NCBI GenBank assembly: GCA_014382365.1
Contig: JACNJW010000054.1
Coordinates: 41,078 to 105,077 of the forward strand
Origin: SAR324 cluster bacterium
GTDB taxonomy: Bacteria; SAR324; NAC60-12
Length of the DNA stretch: 64,000 bases
Direction: 5' to 3'
Shown: positions 1 to 9,316 of the stretch, piece after piece
How the letters are laid out: every line of letters starts with the position of its first letter
How positions within the stretch are numbered: position 1 is the first letter of the stretch
The notes under the pieces: generated by a model
The model's database searches: none
Seen by the model: the letters and a program-made list of their open reading frames with translations, nothing else
What the model was told of the DNA's origin: nothing
Position numbers and translations under genes: made by a program

Positions 1-73
1 AAGCAGAACTCATTTCCTGCTGTGTGTGATATTGAGATGGAAAAGCAGTAGCAGTACTTACAATATGCGGCAT
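1..73 (-). CDS. Probable type III polyketide synthase, N-terminal fragment (cut by window edge)
   Basis: Reading from an ATG at 73 towards the window edge gives 24 open codons, starting MPHIVSTATAFPSQYHTQ. The pattern of a short start, then a hydrophobic strand ending in ATAFP and a Q-rich segment, is what chalcone-synthase-like type III polyketide synthases usually show at their N terminus. The gene lies downstream of an acyl carrier protein, a ketosynthase and an FAD oxidoreductase on the same strand. That context fits, because FAD monooxygenases accompany type III synthases in alkylresorcinol and alkylpyrone clusters. The catalytic Cys-His-Asn triad lies outside the window, and a FabH-like ketosynthase is the main alternative. 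No strong ribosome binding site is visible. The family call is inference from very few residues. Confidence 0.45.
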   Translation of the reverse strand, partial: MPHIVSTATAFPSQYHTQQEMSSA

Positions 74-158
74 CGGCAAAAATTCTTAACTGTGCTTTGA
101 AATAGTTAATCGTTTGTATTTATTTGCTTTTATAAATATATTTACAAATTTCATTTGT

Positions 159-413
159 TCAAATCTTTATTCGTTCAGCAAGATGATCAACAATATCAGA
201 AATATATTGCATCTCTAAAACTGATTCAATATCAGCCTCCACCTCAAATTCGTCTTCAAGTGCCATGATGATGTTCATTGCGTCAAGTGAGACAATATCC
301 AGTTCATCACGCAAATTCATTTTCACATTTAAATCTTTTGCTTCCAATCCCATTTCATCTGCAATGGTTTCAAGACAAATTTTTTCAATATAATTTTGAT
401 CTATTTTTTCCAT
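159..413 (-). CDS. Acyl carrier protein
   Basis: An 84-residue acidic protein with the four-helix acyl carrier protein pattern. The phosphopantetheine site aligns to VSLDAMNIIMALEDEF, with Ser42 as the expected attachment residue. The usual DSL triplet is VSL here, so the Asp before the serine is missing. This is tolerated in some specialised carriers but is unusual in the housekeeping fatty-acid carrier. Its start overlaps the end of the ketosynthase gene by 13 bases, which implies translational coupling and a dedicated partnership. It probably carries the acyl chain elongated by that ketosynthase and passes it to the enzyme encoded downstream. This is more likely a pathway-specific carrier than the general AcpP, since no fabD or fabG is nearby. 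Confidence 0.85.
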   Translation of the reverse strand: MEKIDQNYIEKICLETIADEMGLEAKDLNVKMNLRDELDIVSLDAMNIIMALEDEFEVEADIESVLEMQYISDIVDHLAERIKI

Positions 414-1660
414 TTTTTAAAGACTAGCACAGCATTGCTTCCGCCAAAGGCGAAGGAGTTGGAGATTGCAGTATCAATCCGGACCTTCCTGGATTTGTTA
501 GCAACAGGGTCAATTGCACATTCCGGATCAAGATCATCACAATTCAGAGTAGGCAGAGCACAATCATGTTGAACTGCCAGTAAAGTAGCCAAAGCCTCCA
601 GTGCAGAAGAAGCTCCCATTGCATGACCAATTAAAGATTTAGTCGAGCTAACAGGCAGTTTATTAGAGCACTTACCAAATACTTTACTAACAGCTCTGCA
701 TTCAAGCGGATCATTGAGACGAGTAGCGGTTCCGTGAGCATTGATGTAATCAATTTCCTCCGGATCAATAGCTGCATCTTTCAAAGCTAGCCTCATTGAT
801 TCAGCGACACCGTTTTCATCCGGATTTGTCATACTGGTTGCATCGCAGTTGGAGCCAAATCCGGAAATTTCTCCAAAGATATGAGCCTTCCTATTTAATG
901 CAGATTCTAGTGATTCCAACACAAAAACTGCTGCTCCTTCCGCCAGCACAAAACCTCTACGATTTTTGTCAAACGGACGACAAGCTTTTTCCGGATTAGA
1001 ATTGTACTTCCGGGAAAGGACTCCCAATGCATCCCAGGCACGCAACAGTCCATAAGTCACAGGTGCTTCTGCTCCACCACAAATTACAGCCGGCATCCGA
1101 CCTTCCCTGATCCACTGCAGTGCCAGACCAATGGCATTTGCTCCAGATGAACAAGCAGTATTGATTGTAATATTCGGTCCGCAAACACCCAAACTTATGG
1201 CAACAGCCGATGAGACTGCGCTGTTCATAATTCGTGGAATTGTGTAAGCGTTTATGGGGCGTTCTTTGGGTCCTGCGTAAAGTGCATCATAGGCCTGTGC
1301 ATAAGAAGTGATTCCACCCACACCTGTGCCCATAACAACACCTATTTCAGCATAGTTCTTTTGAAGTTCCTGAAACTGTGCCTCTTCAATTGCCTGCTTT
1401 GCAGCAACCAGCCCTAACTGTGTAAATCGTTCATAGCTTTTATTTTCACGACGGCTGAAATAAGAGTCTGCATCAAAATCTTTCACAGTTCCTGCAATTT
1501 GGCAGGCAGATCCTGTAGGATCAAATTCTATTATTTTTCGAACCCCGGAAATTGCATTACTAAGACCTTGCCAATACTCAAGCACCGAGCTGCCGATTGG
1601 TGAAATAACTCCTCGGCCTGTGACTACAACTCGTTGTCTTCTTTCTAAGTTACCACTCAT
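401..1660 (-). CDS. Beta-ketoacyl-ACP synthase II family protein (FabF-like)
   Basis: A 419-residue thiolase-fold condensing enzyme of normal FabF length. Cys170 in NTACSSGANAIG is the nucleophile, His309 in NAHGTATRLNDP and His346 in KSLIGHAMGA complete the catalytic triad, and the C terminus has the family's SNSFAFGGSNA segment. It condenses malonyl-ACP with an acyl chain. The gene ends inside the following acyl carrier protein gene and sits 84 bases downstream of an FAD oxidoreductase, so it is probably part of a specialised biosynthetic operon rather than central fatty-acid synthesis. No clear Shine-Dalgarno site precedes the chosen ATG. The substrate cannot be told from sequence. Confidence 0.9.
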   Translation of the reverse strand: MSGNLERRQRVVVTGRGVISPIGSSVLEYWQGLSNAISGVRKIIEFDPTGSACQIAGTVKDFDADSYFSRRENKSYERFTQLGLVAAKQAIEEAQFQELQKNYAEIGVVMGTGVGGITSYAQAYDALYAGPKERPINAYTIPRIMNSAVSSAVAISLGVCGPNITINTACSSGANAIGLALQWIREGRMPAVICGGAEAPVTYGLLRAWDALGVLSRKYNSNPEKACRPFDKNRRGFVLAEGAAVFVLESLESALNRKAHIFGEISGFGSNCDATSMTNPDENGVAESMRLALKDAAIDPEEIDYINAHGTATRLNDPLECRAVSKVFGKCSNKLPVSSTKSLIGHAMGASSALEALATLLAVQHDCALPTLNCDDLDPECAIDPVANKSRKVRIDTAISNSFAFGGSNAVLVFKKWKK

Positions 1661-1744
1661 TTCATGGTTTCAGAAAATCGGCTGTGGTTTTAAAATCAAA
1701 TATATAAATCAAATTTTGTTATTATTTACAGTGTTAATGATGTT

Positions 1745-2863
1745 TCAGCGCATATTTACTGAAAGCAATTTTTGAAACAATGCAGGAAATATGTGCAAAA
1801 TCTGAATCACACGATCAGTCAATTTTGGCCATAACCGTAAGACAAGCACTAAGCTGGTCATCAACTGATACGGTCGATAAATATTTCTACACGCAATTGA
1901 ATATTCAGTCAAAGATTTTCCAAGCTTTTCAGGATTTTTCTGTAAAACAGGTACTACGTGTTTTTCCAGATAGAGTGCCTGCTTTGCCGCCAAACTAATT
2001 CCTTCGCCAGTGATTGGATCAAAAAATCCAGCTGCATCTCCAATCAGCAGAGTTTTTTCTGCAACTATTCCACGTGTTTTCTGGTAGAGCGGCCCTGCTG
2101 CCCTTGAGTCATCCAAAACTTCCACACTTCGTAACCTTTCGTATAAATCAGGAAATTCACACAAAAGTGAGTCAAACAGTTTTTCCCCACTCTGTTTGGG
2201 TTTGTAGCGCTTTGCGTCCCACAACAAGCTCACATTTACACTGGAATCCGAAACTGGTGTCACATAAGCCTCAAGCCCGCATCCCCAGTAAATTTCAACA
2301 AACACACTCCAGGGTTCGATCCTGAAATGTTTGCGAACTCCCCAGCGTTTTAATTTAGGATAGTTTCCCTCCAGCTTTGCAATTTTTCTAATCCGAGAAT
2401 GCAAACCATCTGCACCAATTAATAGTTTTGGCTGCAAAATTTTGTTATCAAATCTTACTTCCGGATTTTTATCCAGACTAACGGTGACTGAGACACCAGT
2501 TTGAATTTCCAGATTTGATTGGTCACAAGCAGCTTCAAACATTGCTGAAGACAATTTAATTCGCTGAATTCCCCACCCCGAACCTTCGCTGAAATTTGCT
2601 TCTGCAGTTCGACCTTTGTCGGATATATAACGGATGCCCTTAAAGTAATGATAGGGATGTTTTTCTATAAAAGGCGATACTCCCAACTCTCTCAGATGCA
2701 CAACACCTGAAGGCATTATACCTTCTCCACAAGCTTTGTCGATGGGATATATCTGTTTTTCTAAAACAAGTGTCTGGAGATTATTTCTGGCACAGACAAT
2801 TCCAGCAAACAAACCTGCAGGCCCCCCACCAACAATTATTACATCATAATCTTTTTCAGACAT
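1745..2863 (-). CDS. FAD-dependent oxidoreductase, geranylgeranyl reductase/monooxygenase type
   Basis: About 372 residues. The N terminus has a Rossmann dinucleotide-binding motif ([14 protein letters not shown]), and [12 protein letters not shown] follows; that second motif is typical of geranylgeranyl-reductase-like and polyketide-tailoring flavoproteins. The second FAD motif, [18 protein letters not shown], is intact near residue 280. The start at 2863 is chosen because GGAGAG lies six bases upstream; a TTG four codons earlier is the alternative. A hydrophobic C-terminal stretch around residues 335-350 could touch the membrane. It shares an operon-like block with the ketosynthase and carrier protein, so it probably reduces or hydroxylates a lipid or polyketide product. 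The precise reaction is unknown. Confidence 0.8.
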   Translation of the reverse strand: MSEKDYDVIIVGGGPAGLFAGIVCARNNLQTLVLEKQIYPIDKACGEGIMPSGVVHLRELGVSPFIEKHPYHYFKGIRYISDKGRTAEANFSEGSGWGIQRIKLSSAMFEAACDQSNLEIQTGVSVTVSLDKNPEVRFDNKILQPKLLIGADGLHSRIRKIAKLEGNYPKLKRWGVRKHFRIEPWSVFVEIYWGCGLEAYVTPVSDSSVNVSLLWDAKRYKPKQSGEKLFDSLLCEFPDLYERLRSVEVLDDSRAAGPLYQKTRGIVAEKTLLIGDAAGFFDPITGEGISLAAKQALYLEKHVVPVLQKNPEKLGKSLTEYSIACRNIYRPYQLMTSLVLVLRLWPKLTDRVIQILHIFPALFQKLLSVNMR

Positions 2864-2925
2864 TTTACTCTCCAACTGGAGTCAACAACTGATGGAGGCT
2901 GCCAAAACAGTAAACAAAGCTGAAA

Positions 2926-4329
2926 CTAATTCAACTGTGCATTAACCCCTCGCAGTGCAGCTCGCAGGCCTTCTTCAATCACCGGATGGTAAAAGGGCAT
3001 TTCCAGCATTTGCGGAATTGTCATTTTTTGCTGGTGTGCCCAAGACAGCAAATGTGCGAGGTGCTCTGCCTGCGGCCCCATAAATTCACTACCCAGAAAA
3101 AGTCCGGTTTCACGGTCTGCATACAGGTGCATCAAGCCTTTATTTTTGAGCATCACCCTGCTTCGTCCCTGACCTTCAAAAGACGTTTTTCCTACTACAA
3201 CGTTATCCTGCTCTTCCAGTTCCTTCCAAGACTGTCCAACCATTGCAATTTGAGGATCACAAAAAACAACTGCCAGCGGAGAGCGCCGCAATCCGGGTTT
3301 GATATTCGGAAATCGACCGGCATTATCTCCAGCAATTGCTCCCTCATCTGCAGCTTCATGCAAAAGCGGAACAGAGTTGTTTGCATCTCCAGCAATGAAA
3401 ATAGACGATTCACCACACTGCATTGTTTTTGCGTCAAATACAGGGACACCACGAGGGTCAAGTTCCAGACCTGTGTTTTCCAAACCTAAATTTTTCACAT
3501 TAGGAGTGCGTCCGGTTGCTGTCAAAACGAAATCAAAATTTTCTTCTTTTTCCAGACTGTCTTCACGATCCACAAAACAGATTTTGACTTGATCACCATT
3601 TAATTCTAAGCTCTTTACCTTAGCATCAGTATCAAGATAAAATTCCTGTTGAAAGGTTTTTTCTGCATATTCGCGCACACTCAAATCAGTTAACGGCCCC
3701 AGCAGTTTTTGTACACCAAACATCCGGATTCGAACTCCAAGGCGGTGCAATGCCTGTCCTAATTCAAGACCAATCACTCCGGGACCAAAAACTGCGACAG
3801 ATTCAGGCAGTGTTTCCCAGTCAAAAACATCATCATTGACGATCAGACGTTCTCCTAGGTCTTTAAACATCGGCAGCAGTGCCGGAGAAGAACCTGTTGC
3901 AATTACAATTGATTTTGCTTTAATAATCTCATTTTCAAGTTCAAGTGTCTGTGCATCAATAAAGCGAGCCTGGCTGCGTACGTGAAATTTTTCAGCAATA
4001 TTTTTTACACCTTCCAACACAAAACCCACAAAGCGGTCTCGCTCACTTCGAACACGTCCCATAACCTGCTTGCCGTTTACAACAGCTTTAGTTGTCTCGA
4101 TTCCAAAACCTGAAGCAGCCTCAACAGAATGAGCTGCTTCGGCAGCCGCAATCAGTAGTTTACTTGGCATACAGCCTACACGGGCACAGGTTGTTCCATA
4201 AGTACCACCTTCGATCAGTACCAGATTCTCTGTATGTTTGCGTACAGCACGAAATGCAGGCAGTCCCGCAGAACCAGCGCCTATTATTGCCACATCCACT
4301 TGACGAGTTGATTTTGTAGTATTTTCCAA
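2926..4329 (-). CDS. Dihydrolipoyl dehydrogenase-like pyridine nucleotide-disulfide oxidoreductase
   Basis: A 467-residue flavoprotein of class I disulfide reductase architecture. It has an N-terminal FAD motif (AIIGAGSAGLPAF), a redox-active disulfide in TTCARVGCMPSK, an NAD-binding GPGVIGLELGQAL segment, a second FAD motif (IFIAGDANN), and the C-terminal HPVIEE segment that supplies the acid-base His/Glu pair. It resembles the branch of lipoamide dehydrogenases that are not encoded with E1/E2 genes, and no lipoyl-dependent E2 gene is present here. The start is a TTG preceded by AAAGG. It may be an NADH-dependent reductase for another disulfide or soluble electron carrier. It could be co-transcribed with the biosynthetic genes downstream (50-60 base gap). 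Confidence 0.85.
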   Translation of the reverse strand: MENTTKSTRQVDVAIIGAGSAGLPAFRAVRKHTENLVLIEGGTYGTTCARVGCMPSKLLIAAAEAAHSVEAASGFGIETTKAVVNGKQVMGRVRSERDRFVGFVLEGVKNIAEKFHVRSQARFIDAQTLELENEIIKAKSIVIATGSSPALLPMFKDLGERLIVNDDVFDWETLPESVAVFGPGVIGLELGQALHRLGVRIRMFGVQKLLGPLTDLSVREYAEKTFQQEFYLDTDAKVKSLELNGDQVKICFVDREDSLEKEENFDFVLTATGRTPNVKNLGLENTGLELDPRGVPVFDAKTMQCGESSIFIAGDANNSVPLLHEAADEGAIAGDNAGRFPNIKPGLRRSPLAVVFCDPQIAMVGQSWKELEEQDNVVVGKTSFEGQGRSRVMLKNKGLMHLYADRETGLFLGSEFMGPQAEHLAHLLSWAHQQKMTIPQMLEMPFYHPVIEEGLRAALRGVNAQLN

Positions 4330-4625
4330 GAAAGCCTTTAATATTTAAGATTTAGATTTTGTGATTGACTTGATTCCCTCAAGTTTTAACCATAAAATGC
4401 CACAAATAAAACTACTGTGCAGCATATATAATATTCTTTTTTTGTAATATAAATTGCTGGGATCATTCGGATTTTACCAATAACTTGATTTTACTTGAAC
4501 AACACCGTTCTATCAAGCTGTATCAATGATATTCCGAAAATTATACTTATAGTAAACAACTACTTCGTGATTAATAAATTAATATACTCAAGTGCACCAC
4601 TGAGACAATAGCAGAACTTGCTAAA

Positions 4626-6017
4626 ATGTTAAAAATTGCAATTATACTGAAACGACCTGCATTTTCAGCTGTTATATTTTGCGTGCTGCTCATTTTTTTC
4701 AGCACCATCCCGGAAATTATCCCTCCTGATCATACTTCCGATTTCTCGCTCACATTTCAACATTCTCCTGAAACTAAAACTGTAGTAAGTGAAGAACTGC
4801 TGGATTTTGATTTTCCTCCAAGAACAGGCACACCTTTAGAAATTCCAGCAATTCCTAGAGATTTGGAAAGGTTTCAATTACTGCATTCTGTCGGCTTTCT
4901 GCATCAAACCTACTTTAAAGAAAAGCATGTTCAGCATCACAATGAAAGTCTGCGCAGACTTTTTATGATGTTTATGCAGTATGAGTCCATCAGCAGACTC
5001 AGATTCAATCGTGGAACAAAGCGTTTAGCATCACAAACGGATATTGAAGGCCTGGCAGATCACATTCTTAACAGCCTCTGGTATCGAGAAGCACTGCTAA
5101 GGTTTTCTTCAAACAATGACTACGGATTTTCTGAAGAGAGAATGATTCGTATTCTAATCTCAATTCAGGCTGCAGCACATTATTTTGAGTTACCGTATCC
5201 CGCATTATTCTGTTTGTTTTTTCAGGAATCAAAATTCGACTTCCTGGCCAACAGTCCAACCGGGGCAAAAGGCGTTGGGCAATTGACCAGCATAGGATTA
5301 AGGCAAATTCAACGTTTACGCAGAATCTCTACTAATGAGCTTAAACTACAAAGTACTGCAGACTACCTAAATCAAGTATATACTGACCCTCAAATACTAA
5401 AATGGCTTACTAATCTTGGCTTCAAAACAAATCTTCCTGAAATATCTGCAATTCCTGAAACAATCATCTTTACCAGACTTACATCATCTTTCATGAGGAA
5501 AGTCGGCAAAGAACTGGAGAAAGAGGGGCAAGCTTTTGGAAAAAATATCGGACTGCTGTGGTTTCTAAGCAAAAGACTGAGGCGCGGAAGAATTTTACCC
5601 AGCCGTTATGCTCAACTACACAAAGTTTTTGCAACCATGCTAGAAAAACAATATGCAAGTTCAGCTGCAAGTGTCTACAATATTGAGACAAATATTCTGC
5701 TGTCAACAATGCTCTTCAATCACTATTACCATTATCGTTGGAGATACGGCAAAAAGGTTTTTAAATTACCTTCTGAAACAAGAGTAATCCTGGCTGCAGC
5801 AGCATACAATCACGGTCAAACTGGAATGCGGCGTTTTTTAAACAATCTTAGACATGAGTTCCCAATGCTGGACTTTGAGCAGCTTTCTGCTCAAAAAATG
5901 AGATCACTGCTCACAACACGTCGACTCTCACGTGCTCTAAAAAGCCCGTATTACAAAATTCGGGAAGCCTCAAGACACGTCAGAAAAGTTATGCAGTGTG
6001 CAGTAAACAGTTCTTGA
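4626..6017 (+). CDS. Lytic transglycosylase-like protein with SLT domain
   Basis: A 463-residue protein with an N-terminal membrane anchor (about residues 12-30) and a long linker. A soluble lytic transglycosylase-type core spans about residues 180-245. Glu201, in the segment FFQESKFDFLANSPTGAKGVGQL, matches the catalytic glutamate, and the NSPTGAKGVGQL stretch matches the SLT fold. A second block near residues 385-400 (ILAAAAYNHGQTGMRRF) resembles the AYNAG motif late in SLT domains. Between the two lies an insertion of about 140 residues, longer than usual. It probably cleaves peptidoglycan glycan strands from the periplasmic face. The gene is alone on its strand and convergent with the next gene. 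Confidence 0.75.
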   Translation: MLKIAIILKRPAFSAVIFCVLLIFFSTIPEIIPPDHTSDFSLTFQHSPETKTVVSEELLDFDFPPRTGTPLEIPAIPRDLERFQLLHSVGFLHQTYFKEKHVQHHNESLRRLFMMFMQYESISRLRFNRGTKRLASQTDIEGLADHILNSLWYREALLRFSSNNDYGFSEERMIRILISIQAAAHYFELPYPALFCLFFQESKFDFLANSPTGAKGVGQLTSIGLRQIQRLRRISTNELKLQSTADYLNQVYTDPQILKWLTNLGFKTNLPEISAIPETIIFTRLTSSFMRKVGKELEKEGQAFGKNIGLLWFLSKRLRRGRILPSRYAQLHKVFATMLEKQYASSAASVYNIETNILLSTMLFNHYYHYRWRYGKKVFKLPSETRVILAAAAYNHGQTGMRRFLNNLRHEFPMLDFEQLSAQKMRSLLTTRRLSRALKSPYYKIREASRHVRKVMQCAVNSS

Positions 6018-6055
6018 ATCTGTTGCAGACTTTTCTGTAAATTCTTACCTAATTT

Positions 6056-7921
6056 TCAGCGATATCCTGCAGCCTGTAATTGAAATAAATCTGCATACTG
6101 CCCACCTGCAGCCAGCAATTCCTCATGTGTACCATGTTCCAATAATTTGCCTTCGTGCAAAACAACAATCCTGTCTGCCATACGTACAGTAGAAAATCGG
6201 TGAGAAATTAACACTGCACACTTGTCAACAGTCAACTCTACAAAGCGCCGAAACACTTCATGTTCTGCACGCGCATCCAGCGCTGCAGTAGGCTCATCTA
6301 AAATCAATAGCTGTGCGTCGCGCATATAAACTCTGGCTATTGCTATTTTTTGCCACTCACCTCCGGACAAATTAGTGCCCTGTTTAAACCAGCGACCAAT
6401 CATTTGCTGATAACCCTCAGGTAGTTTTTCAATTACGGTATCAGCCAAACTACGTTGTGCAGCAACTTTAATGCGGGACTCATTTTCACGATCATCAATT
6501 CGTCCGACCGCAATATTTTCTGCAGCCGTTAAATGATATTTCACATAATCCTGAAAAATTACTCCTACCGCATCACGCAACCCATCCAGGTTATATTCAC
6601 GTAAATCGTGTCCATCCAGTATAATTCTACCTTCTACGGGATCATAGAGACGAGTCAGTAATTTAACAAGTGTGGTTTTACCTGCCCCATTTTCACCAAC
6701 CAAAGCCAGTTTTTCACCTGGATACAGAGTAAAAGAGACATTCCGTAATACCCATTGTTCCATTTGCGGATAGCGAAAACTCACATTTTCAAAAGTAAAT
6801 CCATCCCGAATGGACTCTGGAAAAGGGAGTGGATTCTCTTTTGACTTGATCCGGGGTTGCATTTCAAGAAAATCGAAGAGATCCCGAAGATAAAGCGCAC
6901 TGTCTGCAATGCTCGAAAATCTTATCAGGATTGTTTCCATCAAAGTTCTCAAACGTAAAAAAGATCCTGATAGAAATGTAAGATCTCCTAAAGTAAGTTC
7001 GCCCTGCACGGTTCGAAATATTATCACTGCATAAGCTGTGTAATATCCCAGACTTCCTGCCATAGAAAGCAGCCCACCCCAGGCTGCACGTCCAACAGCA
7101 AGGCTCCTGTTCGCCTGATAATATTCTCCTGCCAATTTTTTGTAACGACTTCCAAAAAATCCTGCCAGACCAAATATTTTTACTTCTTTTGCAGTTTCGT
7201 CACTTGCTCCTGCAAATCGCAAATAATCCAGCTCCCGCCGCTCCTGCGTCCAACCATACATTAGGGAATAACTCTGGCTGTTAAAATGTGTCTCACCTAA
7301 AAATGCAGGCAGAAGTGTCAGTGCCAACAGCAGCAAAAGCCAGGCGTTAAATGTAATCAAAGCTGCTGCTAAAAAAAAGACGGTGATACTGTCCTGTAAC
7401 TGTGAAAGGGCCTGTGACATCAACAAAATGCGGCTTGAGGCCTGTCTGCGGGCACGCTCGAGCTTATCATAAAATTCTGAATCTTCGAAACATTCAAGAT
7501 CAAGTCTTGCCGACTGCTGCATTAGACGTAAGGATATTTCGTGTGAAACTAGATCACCCAGCAAACTGTCCACCAAAGCTATTCCCCGCCCCAGTAAATC
7601 TGATAAAATTGCCAGACCCAGTTCAATCAATACGTAAGTGATTAACAGGGACATTTCGGGATTTTCAAACGAAATTTCAATATTGCTAGACGAAACTCTT
7701 ACAATTTCATCAATAATCAGTTTTCCCACATAGAGCATCGTGAGAGGCAAAGAAGCCCTGACAACACGCAGCAGAACATTCAAAACCGTCAGACAGCGGT
7801 CACAGTTCCAAATTAAACTGAAAAATTCTGGCAGATTCCTGAGTGCACCTAATCGTTCACGAAAATCTAAATCACGTGCCGGACGATGAGATCCGGAAGT
7901 GTTTTTTCGTCGTTGTTGCAT
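6056..7921 (-). CDS. ABC transporter, fused permease and ATP-binding protein
   Basis: A 621-residue half-size exporter. The N-terminal transmembrane domain covers about residues 45-340 with five or six hydrophobic helices. The nucleotide-binding domain follows, with Walker A GENGAGKTTLVK near residue 408, signature LSGGEWQKIAIARV near 515, Walker B LLILDEPTAALD, and the H-loop SHRFSTVRMADR. One polypeptide contains one TM domain and one ATPase, so it should act as a homodimer. The family exports lipids, peptides or drugs, and the cargo is not evident. No partner or biosynthetic gene adjoins it. The gene stands alone between a convergent and a divergent neighbour. Confidence 0.9.
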   Translation of the reverse strand: MQQRRKNTSGSHRPARDLDFRERLGALRNLPEFFSLIWNCDRCLTVLNVLLRVVRASLPLTMLYVGKLIIDEIVRVSSSNIEISFENPEMSLLITYVLIELGLAILSDLLGRGIALVDSLLGDLVSHEISLRLMQQSARLDLECFEDSEFYDKLERARRQASSRILLMSQALSQLQDSITVFFLAAALITFNAWLLLLLALTLLPAFLGETHFNSQSYSLMYGWTQERRELDYLRFAGASDETAKEVKIFGLAGFFGSRYKKLAGEYYQANRSLAVGRAAWGGLLSMAGSLGYYTAYAVIIFRTVQGELTLGDLTFLSGSFLRLRTLMETILIRFSSIADSALYLRDLFDFLEMQPRIKSKENPLPFPESIRDGFTFENVSFRYPQMEQWVLRNVSFTLYPGEKLALVGENGAGKTTLVKLLTRLYDPVEGRIILDGHDLREYNLDGLRDAVGVIFQDYVKYHLTAAENIAVGRIDDRENESRIKVAAQRSLADTVIEKLPEGYQQMIGRWFKQGTNLSGGEWQKIAIARVYMRDAQLLILDEPTAALDARAEHEVFRRFVELTVDKCAVLISHRFSTVRMADRIVVLHEGKLLEHGTHEELLAAGGQYADLFQLQAAGYR

Positions 7922-8110
7922 TGATCTTTTATTGTTTCTGGAAATATCTGATTAGAAAATGCTTTAGCAGTCTGGCAAGTACAAAATTAATAATTTTTTC
8001 TTTCAGAGATACTAACATGTTTTTAAAAACTATTCAGATTGAAATTGCAACTTTTAGCTATTTTACCTAACGTAAAATATATATATTCTAACTATTATTA
8101 AGGTTTTATC

Positions 8111-9301
8111 ATGTCACAATCCAAGCAGAGAGCAGCCTTTGACTGGGCTGATCCCATGTTACTTAATCAACAGCTTACAGAAGAAGAAAGACTGATTCGG
8201 GACACGGCCCGTGATTTTAGTCAGGACAAATTAATGCCAAGAGTCTTGGAAGCCAACCGGAATGAGGTTTTTGACCGTGAAATTATGACTGAATTTGGAG
8301 AATTTGGATTTTTAGGTTCAACTCTCCCGGAAGAATATGGTGGTGTCGGTGCAAATTATGTTTCCTATGGGTTAATAGCCCGTGAAGTGGAACGGGTTGA
8401 TTCAGGTTATCGTTCAGCAATGAGTGTGCAGTCTAGTCTGGTTATGCATCCAATTTACTCCTACGGTAGCGAAGAACAACGTAAAAAATACCTGCCCAAA
8501 CTTGCTACTGCAGAATGGATAGGCTGTTTTGGTTTGACCGAACCGAATCATGGTTCAGATCCTGGAAGTATGGAAGCAAGAGCCCGGACAGTTGATGGTG
8601 GTTTTCAACTGACAGGCAACAAAATGTGGATTACTAATTCACCGATTGCAGATGTCTTTGTTGTCTGGGCCAAAAATGACGACGGCGTTATTCGCGGTTT
8701 TATCTTGGAGAAAGGTATGCAGGGACTTAGTGCTCCTAAAATCAGCGGAAAAATGTCACTGCGACCTTCGATCACAGGTGAGATCGTGATGGACAATGTC
8801 TTTGTACCAAAAGAAAATGAATTACCAAATGTCTCAGGACTTAAAGGTCCTTTTGGTTGTCTGAACCGTGCCCGTTTCGGCATTGCCTGGGGAGTGCTCG
8901 GTGCGGCTGAATTCTGCTGGATGCAGGCGAGACAGTATACACTGGACAGAATTCAGTTTGGAAGACCACTTGCTGCAAATCAATTGATTCAAAAAAAGCT
9001 GGCCGACATGCAAACAGAAATTACACTCGGTCTGCAGGGAGTTCTGCAGATGGGACGACTGATGGATCAGGATAAATGTGCTCCGGAATTAATTTCGTTG
9101 ATGAAACGTAACAACTGCGGCAAAGCCCTGGACATTGCCCGACTTGCGCGTGACATGCACGGCGGAAACGGGATCTCTGATGAATTTCATGTCATTCGTC
9201 ACTTGATGAATCTGGAAACAGTCAATACTTATGAAGGCACACACGATATACATGCCCTCATTCTTGGACGCGCACAAACCGGTATTCAGGCGTTTTGTTA
9301 A
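8111..9301 (+). CDS. gcdH: Glutaryl-CoA dehydrogenase (acyl-CoA dehydrogenase family)
   Basis: A 396-residue flavoprotein of normal family length. [17 protein letters not shown] is the glutaryl-CoA dehydrogenase N terminus. [17 protein letters not shown] and [18 protein letters not shown] form the FAD and substrate pocket. Glu375 in [17 protein letters not shown] is the catalytic base. The enzyme oxidises and decarboxylates glutaryl-CoA to crotonyl-CoA, the late step of lysine, tryptophan and aromatic degradation. AAGG eight bases before the ATG serves as ribosome binding site. It begins a plus-strand run with Ldh2-type dehydrogenase, HPP protein and IcmF-type mutase, all consistent with organic acid catabolism. 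Confidence 0.9.
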   Translation: MSQSKQRAAFDWADPMLLNQQLTEEERLIRDTARDFSQDKLMPRVLEANRNEVFDREIMTEFGEFGFLGSTLPEEYGGVGANYVSYGLIAREVERVDSGYRSAMSVQSSLVMHPIYSYGSEEQRKKYLPKLATAEWIGCFGLTEPNHGSDPGSMEARARTVDGGFQLTGNKMWITNSPIADVFVVWAKNDDGVIRGFILEKGMQGLSAPKISGKMSLRPSITGEIVMDNVFVPKENELPNVSGLKGPFGCLNRARFGIAWGVLGAAEFCWMQARQYTLDRIQFGRPLAANQLIQKKLADMQTEITLGLQGVLQMGRLMDQDKCAPELISLMKRNNCGKALDIARLARDMHGGNGISDEFHVIRHLMNLETVNTYEGTHDIHALILGRAQTGIQAFC

Positions 9302-9316
9302 TTTTCCGGAACTAAT

